This document shows positions 46,701 to 56,842 of a stretch of DNA of 64,000 nt, piece after piece. Position numbers and translations under genes: made by a program. The stretch comes from Sorghum bicolor. Lineage: Eukaryota > Streptophyta > Magnoliopsida > Poales > Poaceae. Below the pieces are notes generated by a model. That model saw only the letters and a list, made by a program, of their open reading frames with translations, was not told where the DNA came from and did no database searches. The stretch spans positions 8,362,501 to 8,426,500 of the forward strand of contig NC_012870.2 in the NCBI RefSeq assembly GCF_000003195.3. Reading direction: 5' to 3'. How positions within the stretch are numbered: the first letter of the stretch is position 1; the number at the start of each line of letters is the position of its first letter.

Positions 46701-47572
46701 CCTTGGTGTAGTTTCATTTTCTTATATCAAATAAGTCCCTTTCCATCTCCTGATGCTTTATTTTTGTGCGAATGCAGGACGGCAGATCAAGGTTCTTCTG
46801 GTGAGTTTGTGCATGGAATCTTTCATTGCTTTCAAGTATTTTTAATCTTGAGAATTGCTGATTAGTCCTCACTCAGTTTCACGCTAAAATTGATGGCTCA
46901 ACTGTGAACTGTCCTATTGTCTGTGAAAAATGGTTTGAACATCGTCTTCTACCTTTTACATTATGCAAGTTAATTGACCAATTTTCTCTGTAAACAGGTT
47001 CCCCATCTGCAACTTGCCCATATGATGTCTATTGCTTTGGAAAAGTTTTACTGGAGCTGGTGACAGGGAGACTTGGTATCAGTGCATCAAATGATGCTGC
47101 CACAAGTGATTGGCTTGATGCCACCCTGCGGTACGTCAATATTTACGAGAAGGACCTTATGAGCAAGATCATTGATCCAACACTTATCATTGACGAGGAC
47201 CACCTGGAGGAAGTCTGGGCAATGGCGATTGTTGCCAAGTCCTGCTTGAATCCTCGGTCTTCTAAACGCCCACCAATGAAGTACATCCTAAAAGCACTAG
47301 AGAACCCTTTGAAAGTGGTGAGAGAAGACAATGGCAATGGCTCAGCCAGGTTGAGAGCAACATCGTCACGGGGTTCATGGAACGCTGCACTCTTTGGGAG
47401 TTGGCGGCATAGCTCGTCTGATATAGGTCCTTCTAGGGACGACAACATTCTGAAACGCTCAGAGACAATCAAATCGTCTGGCGGGAGCAATGGGGATCAT
47501 TCTTCTTCCCGCAGGAGGCAATCCAAGGAGATCTTTCCCGAGCCGTCCGGCTCTCGTGACACTGAGGATTAA
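43732..47572 (+). CDS. LRR receptor-like protein with degenerate kinase domain (At2g16250-like)
   Basis: Encodes 794 aa in exons 43732-45389, 46083-46211, 46778-46800 (23 nt) and 46998-47572; all junctions are GT-AG and phases agree. Order: signal peptide 1-29; N-terminal LRR cap with SRSDLVGLYALRGTLGLRARDWP; about six LRRs; a Pro-rich juxtamembrane part; membrane segment about 336-362; Ser/Ala-rich linker; kinase-like domain about 416-700; Ser/Arg-rich tail. The VVVKR lysine (Lys452) is present. The Gly loop is altered (KHGHSGDLYHG), the catalytic loop reads HRDVQASSVLL (usual Lys is Gln556, usual Asn is Ser559), and DFG is replaced by RLGSLSE. Phosphotransfer is therefore unlikely and a signalling scaffold is inferred. 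Two ATGs stand in tandem (43732, 43735). The frame is open upstream to 43546 but lacks a plausible start. Confidence 0.9.
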
Positions 47573-48268
47573 GGATGAAGGAGAATCTTTCTTGCTGATC
47601 ATTTTTCCGGTAAAGAGGGAATCCCTATGGAGGACGGCTCTGTTAGAGCTCCGCTGGCTGATTCTGATAGAATTCTTTCGTCCAAAAAGTCAGGAATGTG
47701 AATTCTGTCTTCTAGTCAATGGCTTCACAACAGCACACTGGTGCCATGGTAATCATTTTTGCGGGAAGTAGCAATGGTGGCATGTACGTCGTCGGTGTAC
47801 CTTGGTTGACAACAATTGCATGCAGTCGGCGCAGTGAAAAATTCTTCACAATTGGAAGTCTGTGTCTCTTCTGTCCATTTTCTCATTTTCCCCTCCTATC
47901 GGTTAAAGAAAGAATGGCGACCTGATTCTTTTTCTCATCCCTACTGTAATTGATTGTTTCATTGTTGATCATAGCAGAAATGTTATTTTCATTCATTCTT
48001 GCCATTTTCTTTCTCAGATTGAATTTCTTTGTTTTCCGTGCGAGTATGATGTTAAGTGGGGGCAGACCGGCGGATAGCGCTATCATAGGTGGGCAAGCGG
48101 GGTGGACTTGCGGATAGCGCTATCATAGGTGGGCCAGAAACGTTCAGGAAAGCCAAAAACTTGATGGGGCCTTTATGAAAAGGCCAAATCTGCAAATCTT
48201 TGTTTGGGAGCTCTTAGTGCTGTGCTGGCCCGGCCCAATAACAAGTGGCGGGAGTATTATAATGTATA
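47573..48268. other. 3' UTR and spacer between receptor gene and tRNA
   Basis: The start of this stretch is 3' UTR of the receptor gene; no clear poly(A) signal stands out. A 24-bp unit containing CGGATAGCGCTATCATAGG occurs twice (near 48070 and 48111). No coding frame is evident. Confidence 0.4.
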
Positions 48269-48341
48269 GCGCCTGTAGCTCAGCGGATAGAGCGTTTGTT
48301 TCCTAAACAAAAAGTCGAAGGTTCGAACCCTTCCTGGCGCA
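48269..48341 (+). tRNA. tRNA-Arg (anticodon CCU)
   Basis: A 73-nt cloverleaf: acceptor GCGCCTG/CTGGCGC (one U-U position, as I recall also in Arabidopsis tRNA-Arg-CCU), D arm GCTC...GAGC, anticodon stem TTTGT/ACAAA with loop TTCCTAA, T arm GAAGG TTCGAAC CCTTC, discriminator A. Box A (TAGCTCAGCGG) and box B (GGTTCGAACCC) are intact and there is no intron. Confidence 0.95.
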
Positions 48342-48352
48342 AATTATACATA

Positions 48353-48359
48353 TTTTTTT
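48353..48359 (+). terminator. RNA polymerase III terminator of tRNA-Arg
   Basis: A run of seven T begins 12 nt after the tRNA 3' end. Confidence 0.8.
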
Positions 48360-48361
48360 AC

Positions 48362-48712
48362 AAATGTGTGACCTTTTTTAAATCACACGTTTTTCTCTAC
48401 TTCTTTTTCTCTACTCCTTCTATTGTCCTTTTCCCTATTTCTTACAATAATTTTATGCAACACTTGGATGTTTTAGAGAAATGTGTGACCTTTTTTTAAT
48501 CACAGGTTTTTCTCTACTTCTTTTCTCTACTCCTTCTATTGTCCTTTTCCCCTATTTCTTACAATAATTTTATGCAACACTTGGATGTTTTAGAGAAATG
48601 CGTGACCTTTTTTTAATCACATGTTTTTCTCTACTTCTTTTCTCTACTCCTTCTATTGTCCTTTTTCCCTATTTCTTACAATAATTTTATGCAACACTTG
48701 GATGTTTTAGAG
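48362..48712. repeat. Three-copy 117-bp tandem repeat
   Basis: Copies begin at 48362, 48479 and 48596 with AAATG(T/C)GTGACCTTTTT and end with CACTTGGATGTTTTAGAG. They differ at only a few bases. A diverged partial copy (CCTATTTCTTATGGTAATTT...GTGTTTTAGAGCAA) recurs at about 49200-49290. Confidence 0.9.
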
Positions 48713-48727
48713 CAATTCAACACTCAG

Positions 48728-49040
48728 GGCCTGTTTGGTTCACCCTCACTAAAGTTTAGTGACTAAAGTTTAGTCACTTTTAGTCACCAAAATACCAAAC
48801 ACCCTCTCTAAAAGGGGCACTAAAAGTTTAGTGGCTTTAGTAGATAAGAGGCTGCTAAAAATGACTAAAGTGCAAATATTACAAGGGATACCCCTTATTA
48901 AATCCGCCCCACTTGCATTAATTAAGGGTAATATGGTCTTTGTTTAGTGCTTTAGTGGTCTTTAGTGAATAGAACCAAACAAAGTGCTACTAAACTTTAG
49001 TAAGATCACTAAACTTTAGTAGGATCACTAAAGGAACCTC
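48728..49040. mobile_element. Tourist-like MITE with internal CTAAAGTTTAGT repeats
   Basis: The left end GGGCCTGTTTGGTTC and the later GAACCAAACAAAG are related inverted motifs. CTAAAGTTTAGT and its variants recur in both arms. The right border is unclear. Confidence 0.5.
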
Positions 49041-50262
49041 AGTCGATCTTTTCTCTTTCTCTCCACCTCTTCTTCTCAAAATCCTTTGGTGAACTGCACC
49101 ATTTTTAAATGTTTCGTGTGAACTGCACAATTTTTTAAATATTTTAAGTGAACTACACATTTTTTCGTATGATTTTTTTATCACCAAGCTTCTACTTACT
49201 TCCCTGTCTTTGCTTAGTCCTTCAATCGTCCTTTCCCCCTATTTCTTATGGTAATTTTATACAAAACTCGAGTGTTTTAGAGCAACCCAACACTCATTCG
49301 ATCTCTTCTCTTTCTCTTGCCCTCTTCTCAAAATCTAGCGGCCTTAAAAGATTTTTTTGGGGAGGCAAGCTGGTCGGACGGTGGCAGCGGGAGGGCGGCG
49401 GTTAGAGTTCCGACGACGTAGGAGCCGATTGGGCTAGGTCAGAGCGGGGGCACCCCTGGCCATGGCGGTGGTAGGGGAGGGGAAAGGGAAAGAAGAAGGC
49501 TGCCGCAAATGCAGTTGGGTCTTGACGGAGCTTCGGCGAGATCCTATCACGTCGTAGCAGGACGGTGGGCAGCAGCGGCGCTTTTTTTTGGGTAGGGGAG
49601 GGGGGAAGAGAAAGAAGACGCAATACAAAAGAATCGAGTGTGGGAACACTCAGAGTGATGAGTAGACATACTTTTTTGTTTGGTCACAAAGCCACGCAAG
49701 AATTCCATGTGACCTTTTCTTTTATCACCAAACCTTATTAATAGTGGCGCCATCAACTATTCCCTACTCCTTTCCCCCTCAGCCCCTCGCATCTTCATTT
49801 AGTTAATGAAATTACCGTCACAAAACTATCAAAACTGAAGACATCTGAGAACAGAAGACGAAACACCGGGAAAGAAATAGGAGCAATTCATAGGTTGCAA
49901 AGTGTTTTTTTTTTCAGAGTTTCTTCCATGCCATTTCATGAAAGAAACACTTGCTGTTTCAAGCAGAGTTAGTACTAGGACGGAGCTTAAAGCATTAATA
50001 TCATCAAAAGAAACACTCGATTAGTGAAACGAGAAATATACAGAACAAGGAATAAGAGAAAAAAATGGTTAAGCTTGTGTTAGTTATTATTCCAAGTGAT
50101 AATCACTGACACATAGGAGTACTTATTCAGTAATGATTTAAGTACAACAACTGGGCGATACCTTGTATGCTGAATAAACTTCCAGTATTGGAACAACTAT
50201 TGAGGACGAACGAGTCTACCATGTTTCTTATTTTATTTATTTCTCTCAAGATTCTATTACCT
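49041..50262. other. Spacer downstream of the Sec14-like gene
   Basis: It holds the partial repeat copy mentioned above and CT/AG-rich sequence. The open frames at 49400-49650 lack protein character. The 3' UTR of the Sec14-like gene should occupy its right end. Confidence 0.35.
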
Positions 50263-52624
50263 TCAACTAGCTTTAGCAGCAAGCAACGATGGCTGTGGTG
50301 CAACCTCAGGAACCAAGTTCCCATTGATGGCAGGGTTAGTGTGGTCAGTTTTCGCATCAACCGCCCAAAAGTTTGCTGTTTTGATGTCATCTTGTATCAT
50401 TAACTCAGAGTACTCCTCGTGGTTGTACACCACATTGTTCTTGCCCCCAAACTCTACAGGAAGTACTTCCGGATCAATGTATTTATACATGACCTTCATG
50501 CTCTCCTCATCCTTCTGGTACACGAAGTTCACCTTCTCAATCGATTTTGGATCAAGGAAAATTTTGATAACCTGAAAGAATTTGAAACATTTAAGTTGGA
50601 AGAATGAAATGCATTTTTTTTGTCTGTATCAACACTACATGATGTTTTTTCATTTGTTGTGATTAAAATCAGATAGATGCATAAAGGCCGAGAGCACTTA
50701 CCTTATAAAAAGCTTCAAATACTTTTGGGGGATTAAATAGAAATGCAATGGCCAGCCTTTCAGGAAAATGATTTTGCAGGATATTTGCAGTTTCTCTAGA
50801 AGTCTTTATGGGCGAAGCATGGGCCACTGTCCATCCAGTGAAATCTATCAGCCATACCATTTTTTCTTGGCCTTCAGGTAGGCTGAAGATTGCATTCTCC
50901 AAAGTATATACTAGGAACCGTATCTGCCCTTCATGGGACGAAGTATTCTGAAATTTTGAAATAGCATACAGGTGAATCCTGAGCTCAGGAAGCTAGGGAG
51001 ACTGAAACTTTTCAGAAACTAGAAAAGAATATCAAGGGTGACATTTTAAAAGAGAGAACTTCTTACCTGTTTTGTAGGTTTCATGACAACAACAGTTCTG
51101 CCCTCCCTGTCTCGGAAACTTGCCCTGTACATTTTACCAGTTTCCGCTTCAACAGAAACATCAGGCTAAAAGGCAGTTAATATGATGTTTAGTCACTTGG
51201 CTAGGATTCAGCGAAATAAAACTAGAGCAATGCATGGATGGCAAAAAAAAGGCAGAGCAAATTTTACCCAACGAATATCCTCTGGCCTATAAGCTGCCCT
51301 CCACTTGAGACTTTCTTCCAACATTTTTCTCGCCTTAGCAACATTCCAGTTACGGGCTTCCAGATATCTTTTCAAGCAAGCTTCACTGCAGTACTTCTCG
51401 CCACGGGCAGACAAAGTCCCAAGTGCAGCTTTCAGTTCACTTATCTGCTCATAGAAGATTGTTGCATGAGCATCTGTCAAGAAAATAGCTGATACATCAA
51501 CAAAGAAACTAAAACCATTTGTCAGGCCTGTATGCATTATACACATATAGGCTCAATTCTCAGCGATATGAGTTTGTTGAATGGAGGGTTTGTGTAACAA
51601 CTAGTAACCGACTAACATAAATTTGCTCAAAGTTAGCAGACATATTACACATAGCCATGTTACAACTAGATCAACAGAAGTACAGAACACTTGTCCATTC
51701 AGACACATTACACATACACCTTCAGTGATCATCATGCGCTTTTTATTTACAACAATTTCAAAGAGAAGCACAACTTTAAAACAATTTAAATGTACCAGAG
51801 CATAACATAGTGTTATAAAGGGGACTACAGTGTAATTGGATGGGATATTATTGTACATGCATTAGATTGAAAGTCCTGACATCCTAAAGTAGTACTACTT
51901 CAGTAACAGGTGAAGAACGGAATGGCAACAGCGACTAAGTGTCTATATAGCAAATAAAGTGGTATAAACCATTTGGCTCATGACTGATATATATCTCCCT
52001 TTGTTGTTGACTTACTACACTTTTTAGGCCAGGTTTGGAATGCAGGAAATTTCCCCCTGTTCCTGCATTTTTCCTATGAAATTTTCTAGTTCCAAACAGG
52101 CCATGGTTGGCATAGATCCAGTTTGCAGTACATGCTTGTCCAGTTTACAGTACATGCTTGTCCAACAGTACATAAATGTAAGCGTAGGATGCCCTGCGGT
52201 TGGCATCACATTTGGCTACCCTTTCTTATACATAAATTCTTTTGTCTTATTAATTAAAAGGCAGAGCTCCTCAGATTGTTTAAAAAAAGTAAGCATAGGA
52301 TGAGTTGAAAGTGTTAGTCAGACTGAGTTCATTTAGTTTCTTTTTTGTTTCCTTGGCTGGGGCAAGGGATCAAAATAATGAGTATCAGTATGTGACGAAG
52401 AATGTAACAAGATGGAGAGGGGAGGGGGGATTACATTTTCGCTGTTTGGAAATCAGTACTGCACAAAGAACAAAGCTAAGAATGCAACAAAAAAAATTGC
52501 AATTAGAAATAATGTATTGTGCATTCCACAAATTTATGATGAGATGACAAATTAAACCTACCTTTGCTTCTCTTTGCTCAGCATCATTTGAGTTGAAACC
52601 AGGGTCATGCTTTCTCCTAAACAT
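50263..52624 (-). CDS. Sec14-like CRAL-TRIO lipid-binding protein, copy A (five exons)
   Basis: Encodes 297 aa. Exons: 52624-52562, 51444-51268, 51165-51067, 50947-50702, 50571-50263; GT-AG junctions, consistent phases, stop TGA. The N-terminus MFRRKHDPG precedes a CRAL-TRIO-N region (ISELKAALGTLSARG, CLKRYLEARNWNVAKARKML, LKWRAAYRPEDIRW). The lipid-binding domain follows: FRDREGRTVVVMKP, EGQEKMVWLIDFTGW, NHFPERLAIAFLFNPPKVF, FLDPKSIEKVNFV and DPEVLPVEFGG. Such proteins carry phosphatidylinositol or related lipids between membranes. For exon 2 I chose the acceptor GAGCAG|ATAAGT because it keeps the family sequence EAK-ISELK. Intron 1 (1.1 kb) contains a 76-bp hairpin MITE. A 5' UTR exon probably lies near 53650-53830. 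Confidence 0.9.
52027..52102. mobile_element. Very short hairpin MITE in intron 1 of Sec14-like copy A
   Basis: Ends GGCCAGGTTTGGAATGCAGG and TTCCAAACAGGCC form a hairpin of only 76 bp. TTA precedes the left end; the right flank does not match exactly. A 22-bp direct repeat (CAGTTTGCAGTACATGCTTG, copied at the next 22 bp) follows at about 52120. Confidence 0.55.
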
Positions 52625-53918
52625 ATTTCTTCCACTCTGAATGATGCTCAGATCTAGAATGGGTTATGTATTTATAGTTAACAGTAGTGGACAGCCACAC
52701 ACCAACTCTTACGAAGTATAAAAGGTGTCAACGGCATGGTGAAAAGCAAGACACTTACTTGTTCATACACAAATATAAGGAAGAAGAGAGTACTAAATAT
52801 ATTATTAATTGATACACAAGTAATACCTTGCTTTCAGAATACATACATACTGCACAGCCCATGAATTATGCATTTTCTTTTCAGAGGAGGGGGGAGGGGG
52901 TTCGGTAAGAGAGAATAATAGAGCTCATCCAGGATGGCCCCATTTCTGCATACACAAAAATATGTATGCACTAACGTGTTTGATTGTTTCTATCTAAGAA
53001 GAATGGCATGGGCCATAGCATGACTTGAAAGGTACTTAACATCCTAACAACACAGGACAAAAACATCCAAAAGCCAAGTAGTCTCTAGACCTGGACCAAA
53101 CAAACTGAATATGGAAAGGAGCAAAGAATAGGCAAAAACAAGTTTACATCTGGTATGCCCCACTCCTTGATTCTCGTTTGCAATTTTTCTGTTTGCGGGA
53201 AGCTACAGTGCAAGTTCACTGTGATTGTATCTGAGTAGGTATCTGATAACTACAGCCAATTCATGAAAAGGTTGGCTTTGACCGGTTTGTTACAAGGGAA
53301 GACTTTGTCATTCTTAACATCAGACCCAAAGTGTCAACAAGTTCACTGTGGATCTGACAGGACGTGGCAGAAATAAGAAATAGACACATCCCAAAGGCGG
53401 GGAACGAGATCTCTGCCTGCCTTCCCCGTCAAAAGATCAATCATGATTTCGTTCTAACGGTATCGGCATACATAAAGCACTAGTATAAACAAAGAACAGA
53501 AAAGGAGGGGCTTGTGGCGAACAAGAAAGCAGCATTTGTATCACACCACAAAAGACAGGACGCAACGAAATCCGCCACACTTTCTAGCAATCCACCCGAA
53601 CAAGAACAAGAACACGAAGAGGATATCAGAGATCGAGAGAGGCTCAATACCAGGATCCGCTGGAACCCCGAGAACAGGGAGCAGCGCAAGCCAGCAAGAG
53701 CCGCTGCCACGGGCCGTGGAAGAAGGGAAACGCTAGAGCTGGGCTCGCCTTCTCCTCCCCACTCGCCGCCCCCCTCCTCCTCCTCCGCTCCTGTCCTGTC
53801 GGAGAGCAGGACTCGACGCACCTGCCCTTGGCAATGGAATATAATACTAGGAACCACGCGGCGCAGCTGGCGTCGCCATTTGTCTCCCGGTTTCCTTGCG
53901 ACGCCAACGTGAAGGAAA

Positions 53919-55090
53919 GGCAAAATTTGCCAGGAGACACCGTTAAAGTTTGCCTTTTGCCAAAACACATCAAGAAAACACGTCTTTGCTATAACACACT
54001 AAAAAATGCATAGGCTTTGCTATAAGACACATAACTTAATATTATATTATAATTTATTGAACAGCCACGCGAAATGTCAGAAATACCCTTACCCTTTCAT
54101 CCCTCTCTCACGAAGCCAGACTCGACTCCAGGCACTCGCGTTCAACTCCGCGTACGCGTCCGGCTCCAGGCAGCGGTCCTCCTCGACTCCGCGTGCGCAT
54201 CCTCGACTCCAGGCGGCGGCGCGCGTGGACGACGGCGGCGCGGACCTGCAACAAGCCGAGGAGCAGCAGCTCCGGATCCCGCAGGTGCGATGGGGATGGA
54301 GCCTCCAGCGTTCTTGAGCGAGATTTTTCCTGAAGAGCACGCTAATCTTTCATGGCTTCCTGATGGGTAAAAAATTTCTGCCATTGTCTAGGGTTTGGTT
54401 AGTTGGTACTGTAGCTCTAAGTTCTTAAAGTAAATTATGTGTTTCTGTCCATACTTTCTGTAGGATGGATCTCAATTCGTCCTATAGGTTTGCTGCACGT
54501 GTAGGTGCCTTTGTTAAATTGACTGAAGATAGCAGGCGTGCGTATCATGATGCTTTTAACATTGCTAAGATTTTAGACAGAGATACCACAAATTGGAGTG
54601 ATTTGCTTCTTGACATTGGCACAGAAATTAAGATAGACTCTAAACACAAGTATTAGTTCTAAAAAAAACCATAGGCTTGCACTGTATTAGTTGGATGAAA
54701 CCTATTATTCAGCCTATATTTTGTTGTTGTGCTTGACTGAAAGTGGGGCTTGAATGTTGCTAGAGAATGTGTGTATTTCGTGGGCCTGGACCTGCTACTT
54801 TCCTTTGAACCTACCATGTTCTTGGATCTGCTATAATGTTGCTAAAATGTGCATGTTATGGTGATGACATATAATCTGCTATGTTGCTTCAACCTTGAAT
54901 TGGAGGGCAAGGGTATTTCTGTATATATATTATGTTTACTTACCTGTTTGATTGAGAAATAATATTATATGAGCTATAATGTCCAGCAGCCAATGACCAT
55001 GTTTTTATAATGTGTTGTGGCAAAGCCATTCTTTTTTAGTGTCTAGTGGCAAAAGCCACCTTTTTTTAGTGTCCCCCGGCAAATTCTGCC
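53919..55090. mobile_element. Small MULE-type element with an internal spliced frame
   Basis: Starts GGCAAAATTTGCCAGGAGAC; the reverse complement of its right end starts GGCAGAATTTGCCGGGGGAC. Perfect 9-bp duplications TGAAGGAAA flank it (53910-53918 and 55091-55099). Subterminal GGCTTTTGCCA/TTTGCTATAAGACAC motifs repeat in both arms. At 1,172 bp it has no transposase, so it is non-autonomous. It lies just upstream of the probable first exon of the Sec14-like gene. Confidence 0.85.
54290..54656 (+). CDS. Unknown protein encoded in the small MULE (two exons)
   Basis: Exons 54290-54366 and 54464-54656 (GATGG|GTAAAA ... TGTAG|GATGGA) join in frame to 89 aa, ending in TAG. The product reads like real protein (FLSEIFPEEHANLSWLPDG, then FAARVGAFVKLTEDSRRAYH and NWSDLLLDIGTEIKID), but I recognise no domain. 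The frame stays open upstream through Arg/Ala-rich sequence to 54074. It may be a captured host gene fragment (Pack-MULE) or a small element-specific protein. Confidence 0.45.
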
Positions 55091-55170
55091 TGAAGGAAAT
55101 GGGACGCTCTGCTTGTGTGGGAGAAATTGTGAGAGGAGAGACTGGCTGGACAGGCATTGCCTCAGGATAA

Positions 55171-55413
55171 GGCTTTGTTTAGATGTGAAATTTTTTTAGA
55201 TTTCGGTACTATAATATTTTCGTTTATTTGTGATAAATATTGTCTAATTATAGACTGACTAGAGTCAAAAGATTTATCTCGCGATTTACAGGCAAACTGT
55301 GTAATTAGTTTTTGTTTTCGTCTATATTTAAAGCTTTATGTATTTGACGTAGGATTCGATGTGATGATAAATCTTTAATTTTTTTTGGTTTTTAGGATGA
55401 AATAAACAAAGCC
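55171..55413. mobile_element. Tourist-like MITE
   Basis: Ends GGCTTTGTTTAGATG and (reverse complement) GGCTTTGTTTATTTC. Flanks are TAA on the left and TTA on the right. Length 243 bp, same family as at 30911. Confidence 0.8.
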
Positions 55414-55679
55414 TTAAGTGTGGAGGACTCGTGGAATTAGCAGCTGCAGGCTTGCATTCATGTGTATGGTCATTTCAAAAACCGTTAATATTTCTCGATC
55501 AAGAAACAATCAATACAATCCGAGTGATATAAAAAATCTTCGGCAAGTACAGTACTATGTCACGATCCCGTCACCAGAGGCACCGATGGCAATCTACCAC
55601 GCGCACCAAGGCCTTGTTTAGTTCCTAGAATATTTTACAAAATTTTTCATATTTTCCATCACTTCGATTTTGGGACATA

Positions 55680-55917
55680 CTCCCTCCGTTCCAAAAAAAA
55701 GTGTCGTTTTAGAATTACAGACATCTTGTTTGATCATCTGTTTTATTCAAAATTTTTACATAAATATTATATATTTTGTTAAGATCTATTTTATCATTAG
55801 AGATACTTTACTAATGATTTATTTATTTTATAATTTACATAAAAATTTTGAATAAGACGAGCGGTCAAACACGATTTCTAAAAGTCAAAAACGTCACTCT
55901 TTTTGGAACGGAGGGAG
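55680..55917. mobile_element. Stowaway-like MITE inserted in the outer Tourist copy
   Basis: Ends CTCCCTCCGTTCC and GGAACGGAGGGAG are perfect inverted repeats flanked by TA. Length 238 bp. Confidence 0.9.
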
Positions 55918-56189
55918 TATACATAGAATATTAAATATAATTAAAAAAAATTAATTATATATTTTATCTGTAATTTGCGAGATAGATCTTTTAAACATAT
56001 TTAGTCTATAATTGAACAATATTTGTCACATACAAACGAAAGTGCTACAGTACCCATTTTCTAAAAATTTTGGAAGTAAGGGCACTCACAATGCAAGACT
56101 CTATCACAGAGTCAAAGATAATTAATTATATATTAATTTATGATATTTTACTGAAGAAAAATGTATAAAAAATAAGACTTCAAGTCTTA

Positions 56190-56453
56190 GGCCCTGTTTA
56201 GATGCAACCAAACAGCCAAAACTTTTGGAGAAATGAGCACTTTTTGGAAGAATGGATCTAAACAGGGGCCTGTAAAACTTGGGCTGTAAAGATTTGGAAT
56301 TTGGGACCTTGGAGCCCCAAAACCGTGTAAACTTGCTCCGTGTCTTGTGTGCTGCAGAGCAAAAAATTTAGGAAGCATCTAAACACCTATTTGAAATGTA
56401 AAGTTTATAGCCAAAAGTTTTGGGATGTAAAGATTTGGTATCTAAACAAGATC
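56190..56453. mobile_element. Tourist-like MITE inside the GGGCACTC element
   Basis: Starts GGCCCTGTTTAGATGC and ends TATCTAAACAAGATC, flanked by TTA at 56187-56189 and 56454-56456. The copy near 25520 reads AATCTTATTTAGACTC without the insert, with one TTA, confirming the duplication. Confidence 0.9.
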
Positions 56454-56495
56454 TTATTTAGACTCTAAATCCACGTTGTTCGAGATAATACATTA

Positions 56496-56730
56496 CTCCC
56501 TCCGTCCCAAAAAGAGAGTCGTTTTAGGTTTTTGTGCCAAAAGTTTAACTCGATTTGTAGAAAATATATGCAATATTTATATCTCTAAATAAATTTGTTA
56601 GAAAACTAGACTTAAAGATCTTTCCAATGATACTAATTATGTACTATAAATATTAATATTTTTTACTATATATTTAATTAAAGTTATTTCTCGGGAAGCG
56701 AAAACGACACTTATTTTAGGACGGAGGGAG
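56496..56730. mobile_element. Stowaway-like MITE inside the GGGCACTC element
   Basis: Ends CTCCCTCCGTCC and GGACGGAGGGAG with TA on both sides. Length 235 bp. Confidence 0.9.
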
Positions 56731-56842
56731 TACTTAAGACTCTATGATAAAATCTACAGTGCGAATGCCCTAACAACAATTACAGCAAGGCCGGAAGCAG
56801 TCTCACTCAGCCTTCAATGTCTGGTGTTGAGAAAAATAAGTA

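Larger units (their letters stand above)
56080..56770. mobile_element. GGGCACTCACAATG MITE, interrupted by two other MITEs
   Basis: Left end GGGCACTCACAATGCAAGAC; right end CAGTGCGAATGCCC; TAA flanks at 56077-56079 and 56771-56773. The copy at 25397 shows the uninterrupted sequence. Confidence 0.85.
55610..56790. mobile_element. Outer Tourist-like MITE of a nested cluster
   Basis: Starts GGCCTTGTTTAGTTCC. Family sequence runs to GAAAGTGCTACAGTACCC and TTTTGGAAGTAA (56079). After the inner insert it seems to resume as TAACAACAATTACAGCAAGGCC, a worn form of the expected right end. The right border is approximate. Confidence 0.65.

Noticed and set aside
48362..48712. Tandem repeat as a possible CRISPR-like array
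   Set aside because: Units of 117 bp are contiguous with no spacers, in a plant genome.
51492..51546. Earlier start of Sec14-like exon 2 (DAHATIFYEQ)
   Set aside because: Needs a weak GTTTAA donor in exon 1 and adds residues not in keeping with the family; the later acceptor joins EAK to ISELK.
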